Virus record (IMG/VR): IMGVR_UViG_3300031963_000107
Span: 1-64,000 of that record
Length of the DNA: 64,000 nt
Direction: 5' to 3' (one strand)
From: a virus
The notes beneath the pieces are model-generated. The model was not told the DNA's origin. It saw nothing but the letters and a program-made list of their open reading frames with translations, and ran no database searches. Positions 28,001 to 34,714 of this stretch are shown piece by piece; position 1 is the stretch's first letter, and every line of letters begins with the position of its first letter. Position numbers and translations under genes: made by a program.

Positions 28001-29682
28001 CTCCGACCATTGGCAAAGACGGAGTGACCGATGCTGATTATAATCAAAAAAGACAAAAATATTTAGATAGAAAAATTAAAAAATTAGAAGACGATTTAAA
28101 AAATAAAAATTACGATAAAGAGGCAAAAGAAACTATAAAATATAAAGTTTCTGATAAAACCAAAAAAATGACAGATAGGGTAATTGAACTTGAAAAAGCC
28201 ATTGCCCTAGATAGATATAAAGACCAGACTAATAAATTAAGCAAATGGGAAAAAGCTTGGGATAAAATTCAAAGCGTATTGGGAGTGAGAAGGATTGTTC
28301 AAACTGCCGTGGATGCTTCTATTTGGTTTAGGCAATTGGCAAAATTAACATTGAACCCTAGAAAATGGGATATTGCAAGGAAATTTATATTTGCCGGAGC
28401 GCAATCTGTATTTAGTCAAAAGAACTACGATAGATTAATGTACGGAATACATCAAGCACCTGATTTTGAAGAGTCAGTAAAAGATGGCATTAGGTACAAT
28501 GAGCTAGATAGTATTGACCCTAAAAAGCAAAACGAAATGTTCCCTAAAAGTTTTGTATTTAAAATACCTATTTTAAGGGAATTGATAACTGCATCACAAA
28601 GAATAGCGGATGCATCTTTAAATGTCGCTAGATATGAATTGTATAATAAATACAAAAAAGAGTTATTAAGAAAAGGAATAACTAGAGAAAGCGACCCTAA
28701 TGAATACGAGCAAATGGCTAAACTTGTGATGAATAGTACAGGTAGTGGGAATATGCTTGAAATTTTAGAGTCAAGAAAAGCGGAAAAAGTTATGGGTTCT
28801 TTATTTTATGGAGCTAGATTAATGGCTGCAAATATGAACACCCTGAATCCGGCTTATTATGTTAGGATGCCTAAAGAAGTTAGAAAAATGGCAATGAAGG
28901 ATTTGGCATCATATACAACTACCGTAATAGCTACAACATTAGCTTTTGCAGCAGCAGGTGGTGCTGTATCAATGGACCCAGACGAACCCGAATTCTTGCA
29001 AGTTAGATTTAATGGTAAAGTTTATGATTTTACAGCAGGGCAAGCCGCTTATATTAGAACATTCTTAAGATGGGTTGAATTTGGTTATGCTAGAGCCGCT
29101 AAAAGCAAATTTGAAGCTAATGAAGCAGGAGCTTTTGCTTGGAGGTCAACTTTAAGCTTTTTTAGAAATAAATTAGCCCCAAATAATGCCTATTTAATAA
29201 GTGCGGCTACAGGTAAGAATTCCATAGGTCAAGATTTTGACCCAATGGAAATAGTTCATGTATATCCAATGTATGCTGACGATGCATACGAGGCTGCAAA
29301 AGAAGATGGTTTTGTATCATTATTAACCGTATTGATGCCAAATATTTTAGGAATAGGATATTCTAGTTATTATTCAGATAAGGCAATGAAGCCTATGGAT
29401 GAGGTAATAAATAGGGCGCAAAATAGTGATGAGTTGAACCCTGAATCAATTAAAAAGGGAATAACTAAAAAAGAGTTTGAAGAATTTGCTAAATTGCGTG
29501 ATAAATTAATTGCAGAAAAAATTGCCGAATTGTATCAAGAAGGTGTATATGATGCGGAAACACAAGAATATGTGCCAATTAAAAAATCAACACCAGAAAA
29601 TATTACAGCGGCTATTATGCAAGCAAAGTCAGCTGCAACAAAAGAAGCTAAATCTGAATTCAACGCAGATGAGGAAGAATAA
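19009..29682 (+). CDS. Giant polyvalent internal virion protein: two zincin motifs and LRR array
   Basis: A protein of 3557 residues, by far the largest product here. Visible elements: an exact nine-residue duplication NPFAEFGGE at 7-15 and 22-30; Gly-rich hydrophobic stretches at about 86-110 and 358-383; a zincin metallopeptidase motif HEIAH at 1234-1238; an unassigned domain at about 1440-1780; about 24 leucine-rich repeats of 22 residues at 1784-2329; a second zincin motif HEAGH at 2382-2386; a polar linker at about 2569-2629; charged coiled-coil regions at about 2760-3040; a helical domain to the end with a hydrophobic stretch at about 3300-3322. The mosaic fits phage polyvalent proteins, which are packaged and delivered with the DNA. 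It precedes the terminase genes. Enzymatic targets are unknown. Confidence 0.7.
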   Translation: MPEEQNNPFAEFGGEVIKKKTNPFAEFGGELKKKDQPTRSGYSVTPLPSQDKFDIGEEVATIGYKSPIGKAIQKDKIKGSNIAGVYNTLVGSLSSIIGGGVYMADILGAQPYMPLSVRIANADADRKKAVSFIEQARIEKGFPLITPGGVDWISSSKEFEQQQGEFDITPKDGGGLFSGVDFEDVRGLAFQAPKTLVEMAAGGLSGGLTFAQQSINDNAKELEESGAGNKLTDVQKVGYLFTQAAAQAALEKFSIDKILKNTGLAKSIEKKITAEVIEGFAQKGIKATAKEIQDEMVKKAAKLSTKLKNVGIKGVESAFVEGSTEGIQQAASDAIKVATNKIAKNEVFDEEDINKNFWKNVVNNTVMGAAMGGVAGAGLQGLGSTDKAIRQEIANETDLQNIQEQISKQVEEGNLTPEDAEAANITAQQYAEIAGKIPTTVSKEDKYKIIGGISQRNSLQQDLQKAREEMMDVDPIFRKEKQDQIDLIQAKIDETGDYLEGLATGKKPRYIKRDGRKGEETTYYKVDENGDSTPISQARYDLAKAIKKEDSRKKAPIDENRRRRVEQFDILYGVKSNNPEFDFPNSFEEFNKKIDSDPNYLSDLYKRAKKYKETGEIAEDEMGTEASFIEAINPPVEKDITIGEVVDKKGTYKNEKGTFLQEGDNIVFKNEASGEKYEVGKAAEIQEKPASEFDIKYDESLVAIDDKGNISVREKPYINRYSNPLKAINKDENGNIVSVNLETADGKKRTFKGSIAEDIAYQINLKEKSKEAPKVEPKAEQVIEKPAQVVKPVKPVVEVKEEIEEEIEPVEVKEKPKTKVEEIKTKIKSKLESFKERFAPVKKTSTQGEKIAEAKDVYKKLKEMDAATDAEQIGLRYLADGGTVSQAAINEIAGSTATNRATLNTGRKVKTKSEEAKARDYVAGDESLDDLAHRLWEANKQRVPEDKIKEALMEEIGNNNTKFDAAKAYLERYSPEYTQQSYEDRMSEQMQAEEEEFRRKLEEEGLEEAPFAVRETTTEDVEAMQEIVADYVKDGVTALDDIKREIAKELGYNTKALRQIVEDAYNRYTTTTEVAPSEVLGAITDRIGNKMKQMFGKAAQAPVILDDANSMLDKAAEFGASGDVIEFQKEQAKQRKGASVSDKTAMNDLRSKTEDKAKISIIDAAEKMITTLKSVLPNFDIVIHGSNESYNAAMKDAKGQLFGAGNFSYSKKKGEYSGRIDINLNKANNRTVAHEIAHGVMLKAFGDNPKLFKEFKEKISSVLNESANQTLIDFADRATYAKNDTYEEYLAELIAMLAEQETKLSTSTFQKIAAIINDIIEKITNGAFKPFENIKSTKQVVDFFNDISESIRKGEAINIENIKTAEELKKQAKLELEDFERIATESIADIARIFGMDLGSPVTSKAQSPVQELPRPVVNGFDILKKKFGETAAKTIRSKIPIALDYPTEFVDFITAKIPIKEDVSFIVDKMGDNLDGLFRIAIQKNSDAADAKGKTPEELSKEAGYVFHRPSTADDILVFKKDFKNAELLCTYNNVEGRARKNFIFWLRRNEAETVLHANEVTQAYLKEESEGAILWRNYLDKKGLKKEDGSYDLLNVEPKREDPYGTSSMSVQIGRTGDDLSVGAISIKNRYNHTVSSPDNTFDNELDNIIKGLEKAIYGIEGVPEKRKASGRASLPDYIQKDNQGRLFKYDQEINGVYISKNGYYDGNLHIIDKSTQKIVDDYLIDSKNKTATSVANNRNLITLGDINKISFDKNTVKIQSDKGSLILELVDGVLDKISGDITRVENSFMFYNKSLTSIDLPSVKSIGNDFLYLNETLRSVNLPLVERIGDEFLYRNLSLESIDLPLVSVIGGQFISRNESSLKNVNLPSAVIIGDEFLKYNESLENLNLPSAQMIGYNFLYNNEYLTSVNLPNIAAIGESFMRRNQSLKNIDFPLLKKVQSNFLSRNENIEEVNLPLATEIGSGFLTNNKYLKKINLPLVKSIESEFLPLNNLLEEINLPLVEKIGSEFLLYNESLTTISLPSVKNIGSKFMQSSVLTSIDLPLVESIDREFLYDNRRLESISLPSVEIIGADFLYRNQYITNVELPLLKYAGNRFLSSAKDLTNIKLPSIKTIGDKFLYLNKSLTNIDLPLVETIGEEFLYGNESISNINLPLVKIIGSDFLHNNQSLTSLDLPLVEGVGYNFIFENKSLAKVNLPSVIYIRSSFLKYNEALTSIDLPLAESIGNQFLFFNESLESVNLPNVVLVGADFLYSNESFLETLKLPNVIKIGSDFLHYNNSLTTLELPKVENIDDDFLFNNMSLENLELPSIKILSPNGFLPKNKVLADKVLASIESTEVRSKAQMPMFMANQNGEDILGFSYDNRMYLNKEKLNPNTIIHEAGHIWTEWVKNNDTKLYDKGMELVEKSPYLQKAKNSKFYQEQADKLATEEQREAYFKHEALAMAIGDKGAQFVLESKKESFQDWLKTLWTKIKNLTGFKDLTAEEFQNLTFEQFSKMAVKEILGTEGAVDKLNSIKSFRNKKKFIKDNLKYESNKNAIDELDFTEEDFIEIAKSNFDLSTFKNIKDAVQKRSTKKVLQPKQGEDGETRGGRRRVEPRVEGERITDEEGEATQPKGITQIPEEIQGVGLENQDIDYVRITKAELSKLRESLGLPAYKGLPIENREMLREAAQEMIKKGVSVESLYDKIRRGDALSNYENAFMAEYRAALDLELKNNPSQELLKKIAEFADIFQQGASLAGKALESLKIMKKLNEANTLSNFLLTRQEDKGFPLTPKMMVEETAKFEKVQKAKKELKESVENDIENQIKTEAENELKKEGKAKVKKSHEEFVKERKAALAAAREAVKKVSKGDGGLMVSAPYLPQLIAVAPHMNKYVKSLFAEGVSKLDDIVTEVHKEFSELVEGLTKRDVLDVIAGKYNLKKRTSDEINAGLRLLRREAELLALLEKARLGEEEVKSESQMAEKGKRVQELERKVKEVKALNKAKELAEEGVEEKSPTIGKDGVTDADYNQKRQKYLDRKIKKLEDDLKNKNYDKEAKETIKYKVSDKTKKMTDRVIELEKAIALDRYKDQTNKLSKWEKAWDKIQSVLGVRRIVQTAVDASIWFRQLAKLTLNPRKWDIARKFIFAGAQSVFSQKNYDRLMYGIHQAPDFEESVKDGIRYNELDSIDPKKQNEMFPKSFVFKIPILRELITASQRIADASLNVARYELYNKYKKELLRKGITRESDPNEYEQMAKLVMNSTGSGNMLEILESRKAEKVMGSLFYGARLMAANMNTLNPAYYVRMPKEVRKMAMKDLASYTTTVIATTLAFAAAGGAVSMDPDEPEFLQVRFNGKVYDFTAGQAAYIRTFLRWVEFGYARAAKSKFEANEAGAFAWRSTLSFFRNKLAPNNAYLISAATGKNSIGQDFDPMEIVHVYPMYADDAYEAAKEDGFVSLLTVLMPNILGIGYSSYYSDKAMKPMDEVINRAQNSDELNPESIKKGITKKEFEEFAKLRDKLIAEKIAELYQEGVYDAETQEYVPIKKSTPENITAAIMQAKSAATKEAKSEFNADEEE
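24358..25993 (+). repeat. Array of about 24 leucine-rich repeats (66-bp units) inside the polyvalent gene
   Basis: The coding sequence repeats a 22-residue unit with consensus IGxxFLYxNxSLxSIDLPLV. I count 24 to 25 units; one has a one-residue insertion and one is shortened. The DNA copies have diverged, so this is not a recent expansion. The unit resembles BspA/TpLRR-type repeats, a solenoid used for protein or surface binding. Confidence 0.85.
26714..26896 (+). CDS. Overprinted small conserved phage protein inside the giant gene
   Basis: A protein of 60 residues read in the +1 frame relative to the 3557-residue gene. It begins MPYKSEAQRKYF, continues with DVDEWNQESKGKELP and has a very basic end. 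I recognise MPxKSxAQRRYF as a widespread family of tiny phage proteins, so this frame carries real homology. The host frame over the same DNA encodes a low-complexity linker (QGEDGETRGGRRRVEPRVEG), as expected if that frame was overprinted. Lysine codons here are mostly AAG while the genome favours AAA, another sign of dual constraint. Function unknown; expression not shown. Confidence 0.65.
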   Translation: MPYKSEAQRKYFNQNKEKMEKQGVDVDEWNQESKGKELPMKKAKPHSPKVLRKSQKKFKV

Positions 29683-29695
29683 CTAAAAACAAAAC

Positions 29696-30007
29696 ATGGA
29701 AACACTAGAAGAACTAAAACACAAACTTTCACTTTATGAACAAAATGGCGCAGCCAAATTATTTTACGCTTTAAATAGGAAGGCGAATGAGATGGCTGAT
29801 TTATTGAATAAAACCAATATAAGCAATTTGTTACTTGATGACCCTAAAGACAAAACATTTGAAAGACTAAAAGTTATCTGGAACGACAGCGCTAGTATTT
29901 CCGCAGCCATTAAGGAATTAGGCATTTCGGCGGGCGTTACTGGAGATGAGCATAAAGATGTAGTCAAAAAACCATTTGTTGAAACTATAGCAGAGTCAAG
30001 AAGATAA
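29696..30007 (+). CDS. Candidate small terminase subunit/TerL accessory
   Basis: A protein of 103 residues, helical and charged. The C-terminal half contains DSASISAAIKELGISAG, which could be a short DNA-binding helix pair. The stop overlaps the ATG of the large terminase by one base (TAATG), a typical terS-terL arrangement. The sequence does not show an obvious TerS motif, so the call rests on position, size and coupling. Confidence 0.5.
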   Translation: METLEELKHKLSLYEQNGAAKLFYALNRKANEMADLLNKTNISNLLLDDPKDKTFERLKVIWNDSASISAAIKELGISAGVTGDEHKDVVKKPFVETIAESRR

Positions 30008-32055
30008 TGTCTGATAAAATAAAAATATACGGGGTAGAAATTAATCTACCTCCCGTCCCTGATGAAATTGAAGATTGGGGAGCTGATATTGCTAGTGAGC
30101 AGTATTGGAGAAGAAGAGAATTGCCTAAATTTTTTGAATCGGTAGAATACGATAAAGAGGGTAATGCGCTATTAGATTTAGAGCAATCTGAATTTGCAGC
30201 AAGAGAGGTAGATAGATGTAGAAAGGGGTTTTGGTTTTATAATAATGGAGTGCCAACTTTTCTTACAGGTAAACACTATTTTTATCTTCAATGGTGGAAA
30301 TTAGAGGATGATATCTATGGTGATTTCAGGGATGCAGATAGACGTTATTTCTTGTTTTTAGACCATTGGGAAAAGACTCCTTGGTGTCTAGGTGTTGTTA
30401 GGGGTAAAAAGCGTAGAGAGGGTGCAACATCGCAAGCAACATCAAATATCGTTTATGAGTGTATCTTCTATAAAAATAGCTTTTGCGGATTAACAAGCAA
30501 AACGCAGATAGATGCTAAAGCTGCATTTACAAACATGATTTCTTTTGGATACAGGCAGTTGCCCGTATTTTTAAAGCCAAAGCAATTAAATAACAAAGAC
30601 AGCGTAAGTGAACTTGTATTTGCGCATAAGTCTGTAGAAGTAAAGGGTGGAAAAGGAAGTACAATTGATACAGATACCGGACATAGGTCTAAAATTGATT
30701 ATAGAGCGCCATCCTTGAACTCTTATGACTCCGGAAGGTTAAGTCGTGGATTGTTTGACGAAGGCGGAAAATGGGCAAAAGAAAACCCATTCTCGACATT
30801 TATATCAATTGTAAGCAAGACACTTGTAAAAGGTGCTAAAAGGGTGGGATTTATAGAATGTCCATCAACATCTAATTCAATGACTAGTGGAGGAGAAGAA
30901 TTTAAGATTGTCTGGGATAACGCAGACCATACTAAATACCCAAAAACTCCTAATAGACTTGCTAAATACTTTTCTCCGGCTTATGACGGGTACTTGGGTT
31001 TTATAGATAGATATGGGATGAGTGTTATTGACCCGCCAAACGAAGAGCAATATAAATTTTTAGTTGAAAACTATGTAGGCGCAGGTGACCTGAATGAAGA
31101 GGATATTAAATTAGGTGCAAAAGAATATTTAAAAGAAAAAAGAAAGATTTTAGAAAGCGTACAATTAGAGGAAGAGATAAGGATGAACCCGTTTGATGAA
31201 AGGGAGATGTTTATGCTTCGGAATAATAATTGCCATTTTGATGCTGTATTATTGAACGACTTGTATGAGATATCTAAAATAAACGAAAAGGAAGTATTAG
31301 AATATGGCAATTGGGCATGGAAAGATGGTAAACCTTTTACAGAAGCTGAATGGCATCCTACAACTAAAGAAAACGCAAGATGGACTATAGCTAAAAACTT
31401 TAAACGACCTGAAGGTGAAACATACATAACTAGGGGGTCTTTGTTTTTACCTAAAAATCCTGTTCAATTTATTATGGGATGTGACCCGTTTCAGAATTCA
31501 GTTGTTGAATATGGCGAAGGTTCTAAAGCCACAAGCTTGGTGTTAAATAGATATGACATAGGTAACAATGACCCAGTGTATAACATGATGTTTGTTAGTA
31601 AGTATCATGCAAGACCTAGAATGGTAGAGTTATTCCATATGGATATGGTTTTACAATGCTTTGCTTATGGCGGACAGATGTTGATAGAGGCTAAAATGGA
31701 TGGGGGTTTGCGTAAGTTCTTTATAGATAATAATTGCGAAGGCTTTCTAATGAGATTGCCCGATAAAGCAAATTATGGTATTGACCCTAATGCTGATAAT
31801 AAAGCACTTATGGTAAATCTATGGGAGCAGTATATCTTAACGCATGGCAAAGAGGGCAAATTGATATATCCGGAATTGATAGACGATAAATATGATGGGC
31901 TTCTTAAGTTTAACGTAAATGAAACCGAAGTAAGTGACCTTGTAATGGGAGGCGGGTGGACGCTTGTTGCTGACTATTTTAAACGAGCAATTTTTAAGAA
32001 GTCAGAAGATAGAATTAAGATAACAGACTTTTTTAAACAAACAAAAATAGCATAA
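30007..32055 (+). CDS. terL: Terminase large subunit
   Basis: A protein of 682 residues, the ATP-driven DNA packaging motor and nuclease. The Walker A-like segment is GKKRREGATS at 133-142: it keeps the basic RRxG and T/S of terminases but has alanine (A140) where lysine is usual. Walker B is GLFDEGG with D251 and E252. The C-terminal RNase-H-like nuclease begins FIMGCDPFQ with D493, and further acidic residues occur near VSDLVMGGG. Segments NNGVPTFLTGKHYFYLQWW and DADRRYFLFLDHW are typical of Bacteroidota phage terminases. The next gene starts exactly at its stop. Confidence 0.88.
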   Translation: MSDKIKIYGVEINLPPVPDEIEDWGADIASEQYWRRRELPKFFESVEYDKEGNALLDLEQSEFAAREVDRCRKGFWFYNNGVPTFLTGKHYFYLQWWKLEDDIYGDFRDADRRYFLFLDHWEKTPWCLGVVRGKKRREGATSQATSNIVYECIFYKNSFCGLTSKTQIDAKAAFTNMISFGYRQLPVFLKPKQLNNKDSVSELVFAHKSVEVKGGKGSTIDTDTGHRSKIDYRAPSLNSYDSGRLSRGLFDEGGKWAKENPFSTFISIVSKTLVKGAKRVGFIECPSTSNSMTSGGEEFKIVWDNADHTKYPKTPNRLAKYFSPAYDGYLGFIDRYGMSVIDPPNEEQYKFLVENYVGAGDLNEEDIKLGAKEYLKEKRKILESVQLEEEIRMNPFDEREMFMLRNNNCHFDAVLLNDLYEISKINEKEVLEYGNWAWKDGKPFTEAEWHPTTKENARWTIAKNFKRPEGETYITRGSLFLPKNPVQFIMGCDPFQNSVVEYGEGSKATSLVLNRYDIGNNDPVYNMMFVSKYHARPRMVELFHMDMVLQCFAYGGQMLIEAKMDGGLRKFFIDNNCEGFLMRLPDKANYGIDPNADNKALMVNLWEQYILTHGKEGKLIYPELIDDKYDGLLKFNVNETEVSDLVMGGGWTLVADYFKRAIFKKSEDRIKITDFFKQTKIA

Positions 32056-32681
32056 TGGCTTGGATTGATTTTTTTACGAAGATATTCGTTATAAATTTAC
32101 CAGAAAGGACTGATAGGTTATTAGATATAGCCGGCGAGTTAGATAAGTGGAATATCCCATATGAGTTAGTTAATGCTATTAAGCATGAAAAAGGAGCAGA
32201 AGGACTACGCCTTACAGTACAGGGCATATTTGAGAAAGCGGTTGAAAATAAATGGGATTCAGTATTGATTTTTGAAGATGACGCAATGTTTGTTGAGTCA
32301 TGTGGCAATCCTAATGAAACAATGGAAAAGGTAGTAAAACAACTACCCGAAGCTTGGCATATATTGCTATTAGGAGCGCAAGTTACTGGTGGTTTTAGGG
32401 CGAGAACATCCCCTAATTTATTAAGAGTAGAGAAAGCTTTTGCTACCCACGCTTGGGCTTTGTCATTGCAAGGGATGAAAGAAATATTAATTCAGGGCTT
32501 ATACGCTCCGATAGACAATTGCATTGTTGAAAAAATACAACCTATGCAACAAACTTACATAACATATCCGTTACTTTGCACACAGAAAGAAGGGATGTCT
32601 GATATAGGTGGTCAGTTTATAGATTGGCGACCATTCATAGAAAATAGATACTATCAAAAACTAGGAGAAATACAACCATGA
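32055..32681 (+). CDS. Glycosyltransferase family 25-like
   Basis: A protein of 208 residues. FVINLPERTDRL at residues 11-22 is the GT25 N-terminal signature. LIFEDDAMF at about 71-79 holds the metal-binding acidic triad E74-D75-D76. THAWALS further on matches the family. GT25 enzymes include LPS beta-galactosyltransferases and the collagen hydroxylysine galactosyltransferase family. Overlaps the terminase stop by one base and the next glycosyltransferase by four, so it is translated with the packaging genes. Donor and acceptor unknown; glycosylation of virion proteins or of host surface glycans are both possible. Confidence 0.8.
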   Translation: MAWIDFFTKIFVINLPERTDRLLDIAGELDKWNIPYELVNAIKHEKGAEGLRLTVQGIFEKAVENKWDSVLIFEDDAMFVESCGNPNETMEKVVKQLPEAWHILLLGAQVTGGFRARTSPNLLRVEKAFATHAWALSLQGMKEILIQGLYAPIDNCIVEKIQPMQQTYITYPLLCTQKEGMSDIGGQFIDWRPFIENRYYQKLGEIQP

Positions 32682-33373
32682 GAACCTTATCAATTTGCAT
32701 ACCTACTTGGAATAGAGTAGAAATGACATTAAATAGTTTTAAAGAAGTTTACAATGATGATAGGGTAGAAGCTATTGTTATCGTAGATGATGCAAGTGAT
32801 GAACATATTTATAACAAATTAAAGGCGGAGTGTGATAAGTTATCTAAAGTTAAATTATATAGAAATTTGACTAATAGGGATTGTTATGCTAATAAGTATG
32901 TATCTATTAGCCTATCCCCTACTGATTATTGTATCATATTAGACTCTGATAATCAAATAGATACATTATATCTTGATAAAATTTTTGAACAAGAATGGGC
33001 AGAAGGTATGATTTTAGCTCCCGATTGGGCAAAGCCAACGTTCAATTATACAGAGTATTCTAATTTAATAATTAGCAAAGACAACTTAAAAGAATATATA
33101 GATAAGCCAATGTTTGAAACCTGCTTAAATTGTATGAATTATTTTGTAAACAAAAATGCTTATTGCGATGTTTGGGATGCTACAATAGACCCCGTAACAA
33201 GTGATAGTTTATTTCAAAATTACAATTGGCTAATGTCAGGTAGGTATATTCATATTGTTCACGGATTAAGGTATGAGCATTTGGTTCACAATCAATCTCA
33301 TTATATAAATAATGTTCAAAGAACAGGTGATTTTAGAGAAATATTAATAGAAAAGATTAGGAAATTAAATTAA
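32678..33373 (+). CDS. Glycosyltransferase family 2-like
   Basis: A protein of 231 residues with the GT-A fold opening SICIPTWNRVEMTLNSF, nucleotide-binding VIVDDASDE, and a DSD-type metal site in CIILDSDNQID. The C-terminal half is shorter than in many GT2 enzymes and lacks membrane segments. It is coupled by a 4-base overlap to the GT25 gene. Donor sugar not predictable from sequence. Confidence 0.8.
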   Translation: MRTLSICIPTWNRVEMTLNSFKEVYNDDRVEAIVIVDDASDEHIYNKLKAECDKLSKVKLYRNLTNRDCYANKYVSISLSPTDYCIILDSDNQIDTLYLDKIFEQEWAEGMILAPDWAKPTFNYTEYSNLIISKDNLKEYIDKPMFETCLNCMNYFVNKNAYCDVWDATIDPVTSDSLFQNYNWLMSGRYIHIVHGLRYEHLVHNQSHYINNVQRTGDFREILIEKIRKLN

Positions 33374-33390
33374 ATTAATTAATTTTACTT

Positions 33391-34128
33391 ATGGTATCTT
33401 TTACAAACGCAGGAAGAATGGGTAATTGGCTTTTTGAAGCAGCTACAGCAATGGCTTACGCTTTGAAGCATGATTTAGATTTTACCGTTCCAAAAGAAAG
33501 TACGAATCCTAAATGGAATCCTATTTATTGTCCACATTTAGTAAACTTTAGCTTCAATCCTGATATTGAAAAAATACAATTATGGGAAGGCAGGCATTCA
33601 TACGAAGAATTGCCATTTGAAGAATCTTGGAGAGATAAAAATATAATCATTGAAGGCTATAGGCAAACAGCAAAATACTTTGATGAATACAGAAGTGAGA
33701 TTTTATATTTATTAAAATTTGATTGGGTAAAGAAAGAAGGATATGTCGCAGTTCATGTAAGAAGAGGGGATTATTTGGAATTAAGACAAAAACATCCAGA
33801 GGTAACGGTAGAATGGTACGAGAAAGCAATGAGCATGTTTCCTGATTGTAAATTTAAGTTTTTTTCAGATGATATAGCTTGGTGTCAAAAAGCGTTTGCC
33901 CATAGAAGTGATTGCGAATACTCTGGAAACACAGATGAGCAAAGTGATTTAATAGAAATGAGTTGGTGTGAGCATCAAATATGTAGTCCATCTACATTTA
34001 GTTGGTGGGGAGCTTATTTAAACAGAAATGAAAATAAAAAAGTAATATTCCCGCAATTTTGGTTTAGTGAAGGATGGTGCGGATTAGACACAAGCGATAT
34101 TGTAAAACCTGAATGGGTAAAATTATGA
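33391..34128 (+). CDS. GT11-type alpha-1,2-fucosyltransferase-like
   Basis: A protein of 245 residues. The N-terminus GRMGNWLFEAATAMAYA is the GT11 substrate-binding start. HVRRGDY at 122-128 is the family hallmark motif that binds GDP-fucose. The C-terminal STFSWWGAYL motif is also diagnostic. The enzyme would transfer fucose, or a related GDP-sugar such as GDP-L-galactose, through an alpha-1,2 linkage. The neighbouring GDP-mannose epimerase supports a GDP-sugar donor. The stop overlaps the next ATG as ATGA. Confidence 0.88.
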   Translation: MVSFTNAGRMGNWLFEAATAMAYALKHDLDFTVPKESTNPKWNPIYCPHLVNFSFNPDIEKIQLWEGRHSYEELPFEESWRDKNIIIEGYRQTAKYFDEYRSEILYLLKFDWVKKEGYVAVHVRRGDYLELRQKHPEVTVEWYEKAMSMFPDCKFKFFSDDIAWCQKAFAHRSDCEYSGNTDEQSDLIEMSWCEHQICSPSTFSWWGAYLNRNENKKVIFPQFWFSEGWCGLDTSDIVKPEWVKL

Positions 34129-34712
34129 GTGAATTAATTATGTTTGATTTTCAGCACTTCTATCAAAGAATTGCGAAAGAGCTTCCTGACGATTGCAAAG
34201 TTTGCGAAGTTGGAGTTGCCAATGGCGATAGTGCTATTTATTTAGCACAAGAAATAAATAGACTTGGTAAAAAGTTTAAGTTGTATATGGTAGATAATAT
34301 GGATTATGGCGGTTATTTACAAATGAAAACTATTTACCAAAACATTATAAAAAGCGGGCTAGGTGAATTTATTGAAGTAGTTCCATTTGAAAGTTTAGAG
34401 GCGGTAAAATTATTTAATGATGGTTATCTTGATTTTTGTTACATTGATTCGTCACATACTTACGAAGAAACTAAAAAAGAAATAAAAGCTTGGTATCCAA
34501 AGGTAAAAGATGAAAACATATTAGCAGGGCATGATTACAATGCTCCTGAAGTAATGAGAGCGGTTGACGAAGTAGTCCCTAAAGTTTTTTTAAGAGATGA
34601 ATTAAATGGGCAGACTTTTAATCCGGAAGATATTTTACATTCAGAAGATACTTTGAATAATTGGGGATTATGGTGGTTTAAAAAACAATGGTATTTAAAA
34701 TTAAATAAATAA
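34125..34712 (+). CDS. Class I SAM-dependent methyltransferase (Methyltransf_24-like)
   Basis: I start at 34125, where ATGA overlaps the previous stop; an in-frame ATG at 34113 would add 4 residues. The product has about 195 residues. Motif I is KVCEVGVANGDSA, followed by an acidic strand LYMVDNMDYGG. Then come LDFCYIDSSHTYEETKKEI and AGHDYN, which match the family of small sugar/glycan methyltransferases often annotated Methyltransf_24. A role in capping or decorating the glycan made by neighbouring transferases is inferred. Confidence 0.75.
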   Translation: MSELIMFDFQHFYQRIAKELPDDCKVCEVGVANGDSAIYLAQEINRLGKKFKLYMVDNMDYGGYLQMKTIYQNIIKSGLGEFIEVVPFESLEAVKLFNDGYLDFCYIDSSHTYEETKKEIKAWYPKVKDENILAGHDYNAPEVMRAVDEVVPKVFLRDELNGQTFNPEDILHSEDTLNNWGLWWFKKQWYLKLNK

Positions 34713-34714
34713 AC

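Noticed and set aside
19989-28655. Many minus-strand ORFs of 65-138 codons under the giant gene
   Set aside because: They oppose a continuous 3557-codon frame with consistent domain content and show Ser/Leu/Phe-rich composition typical of antisense shadows.
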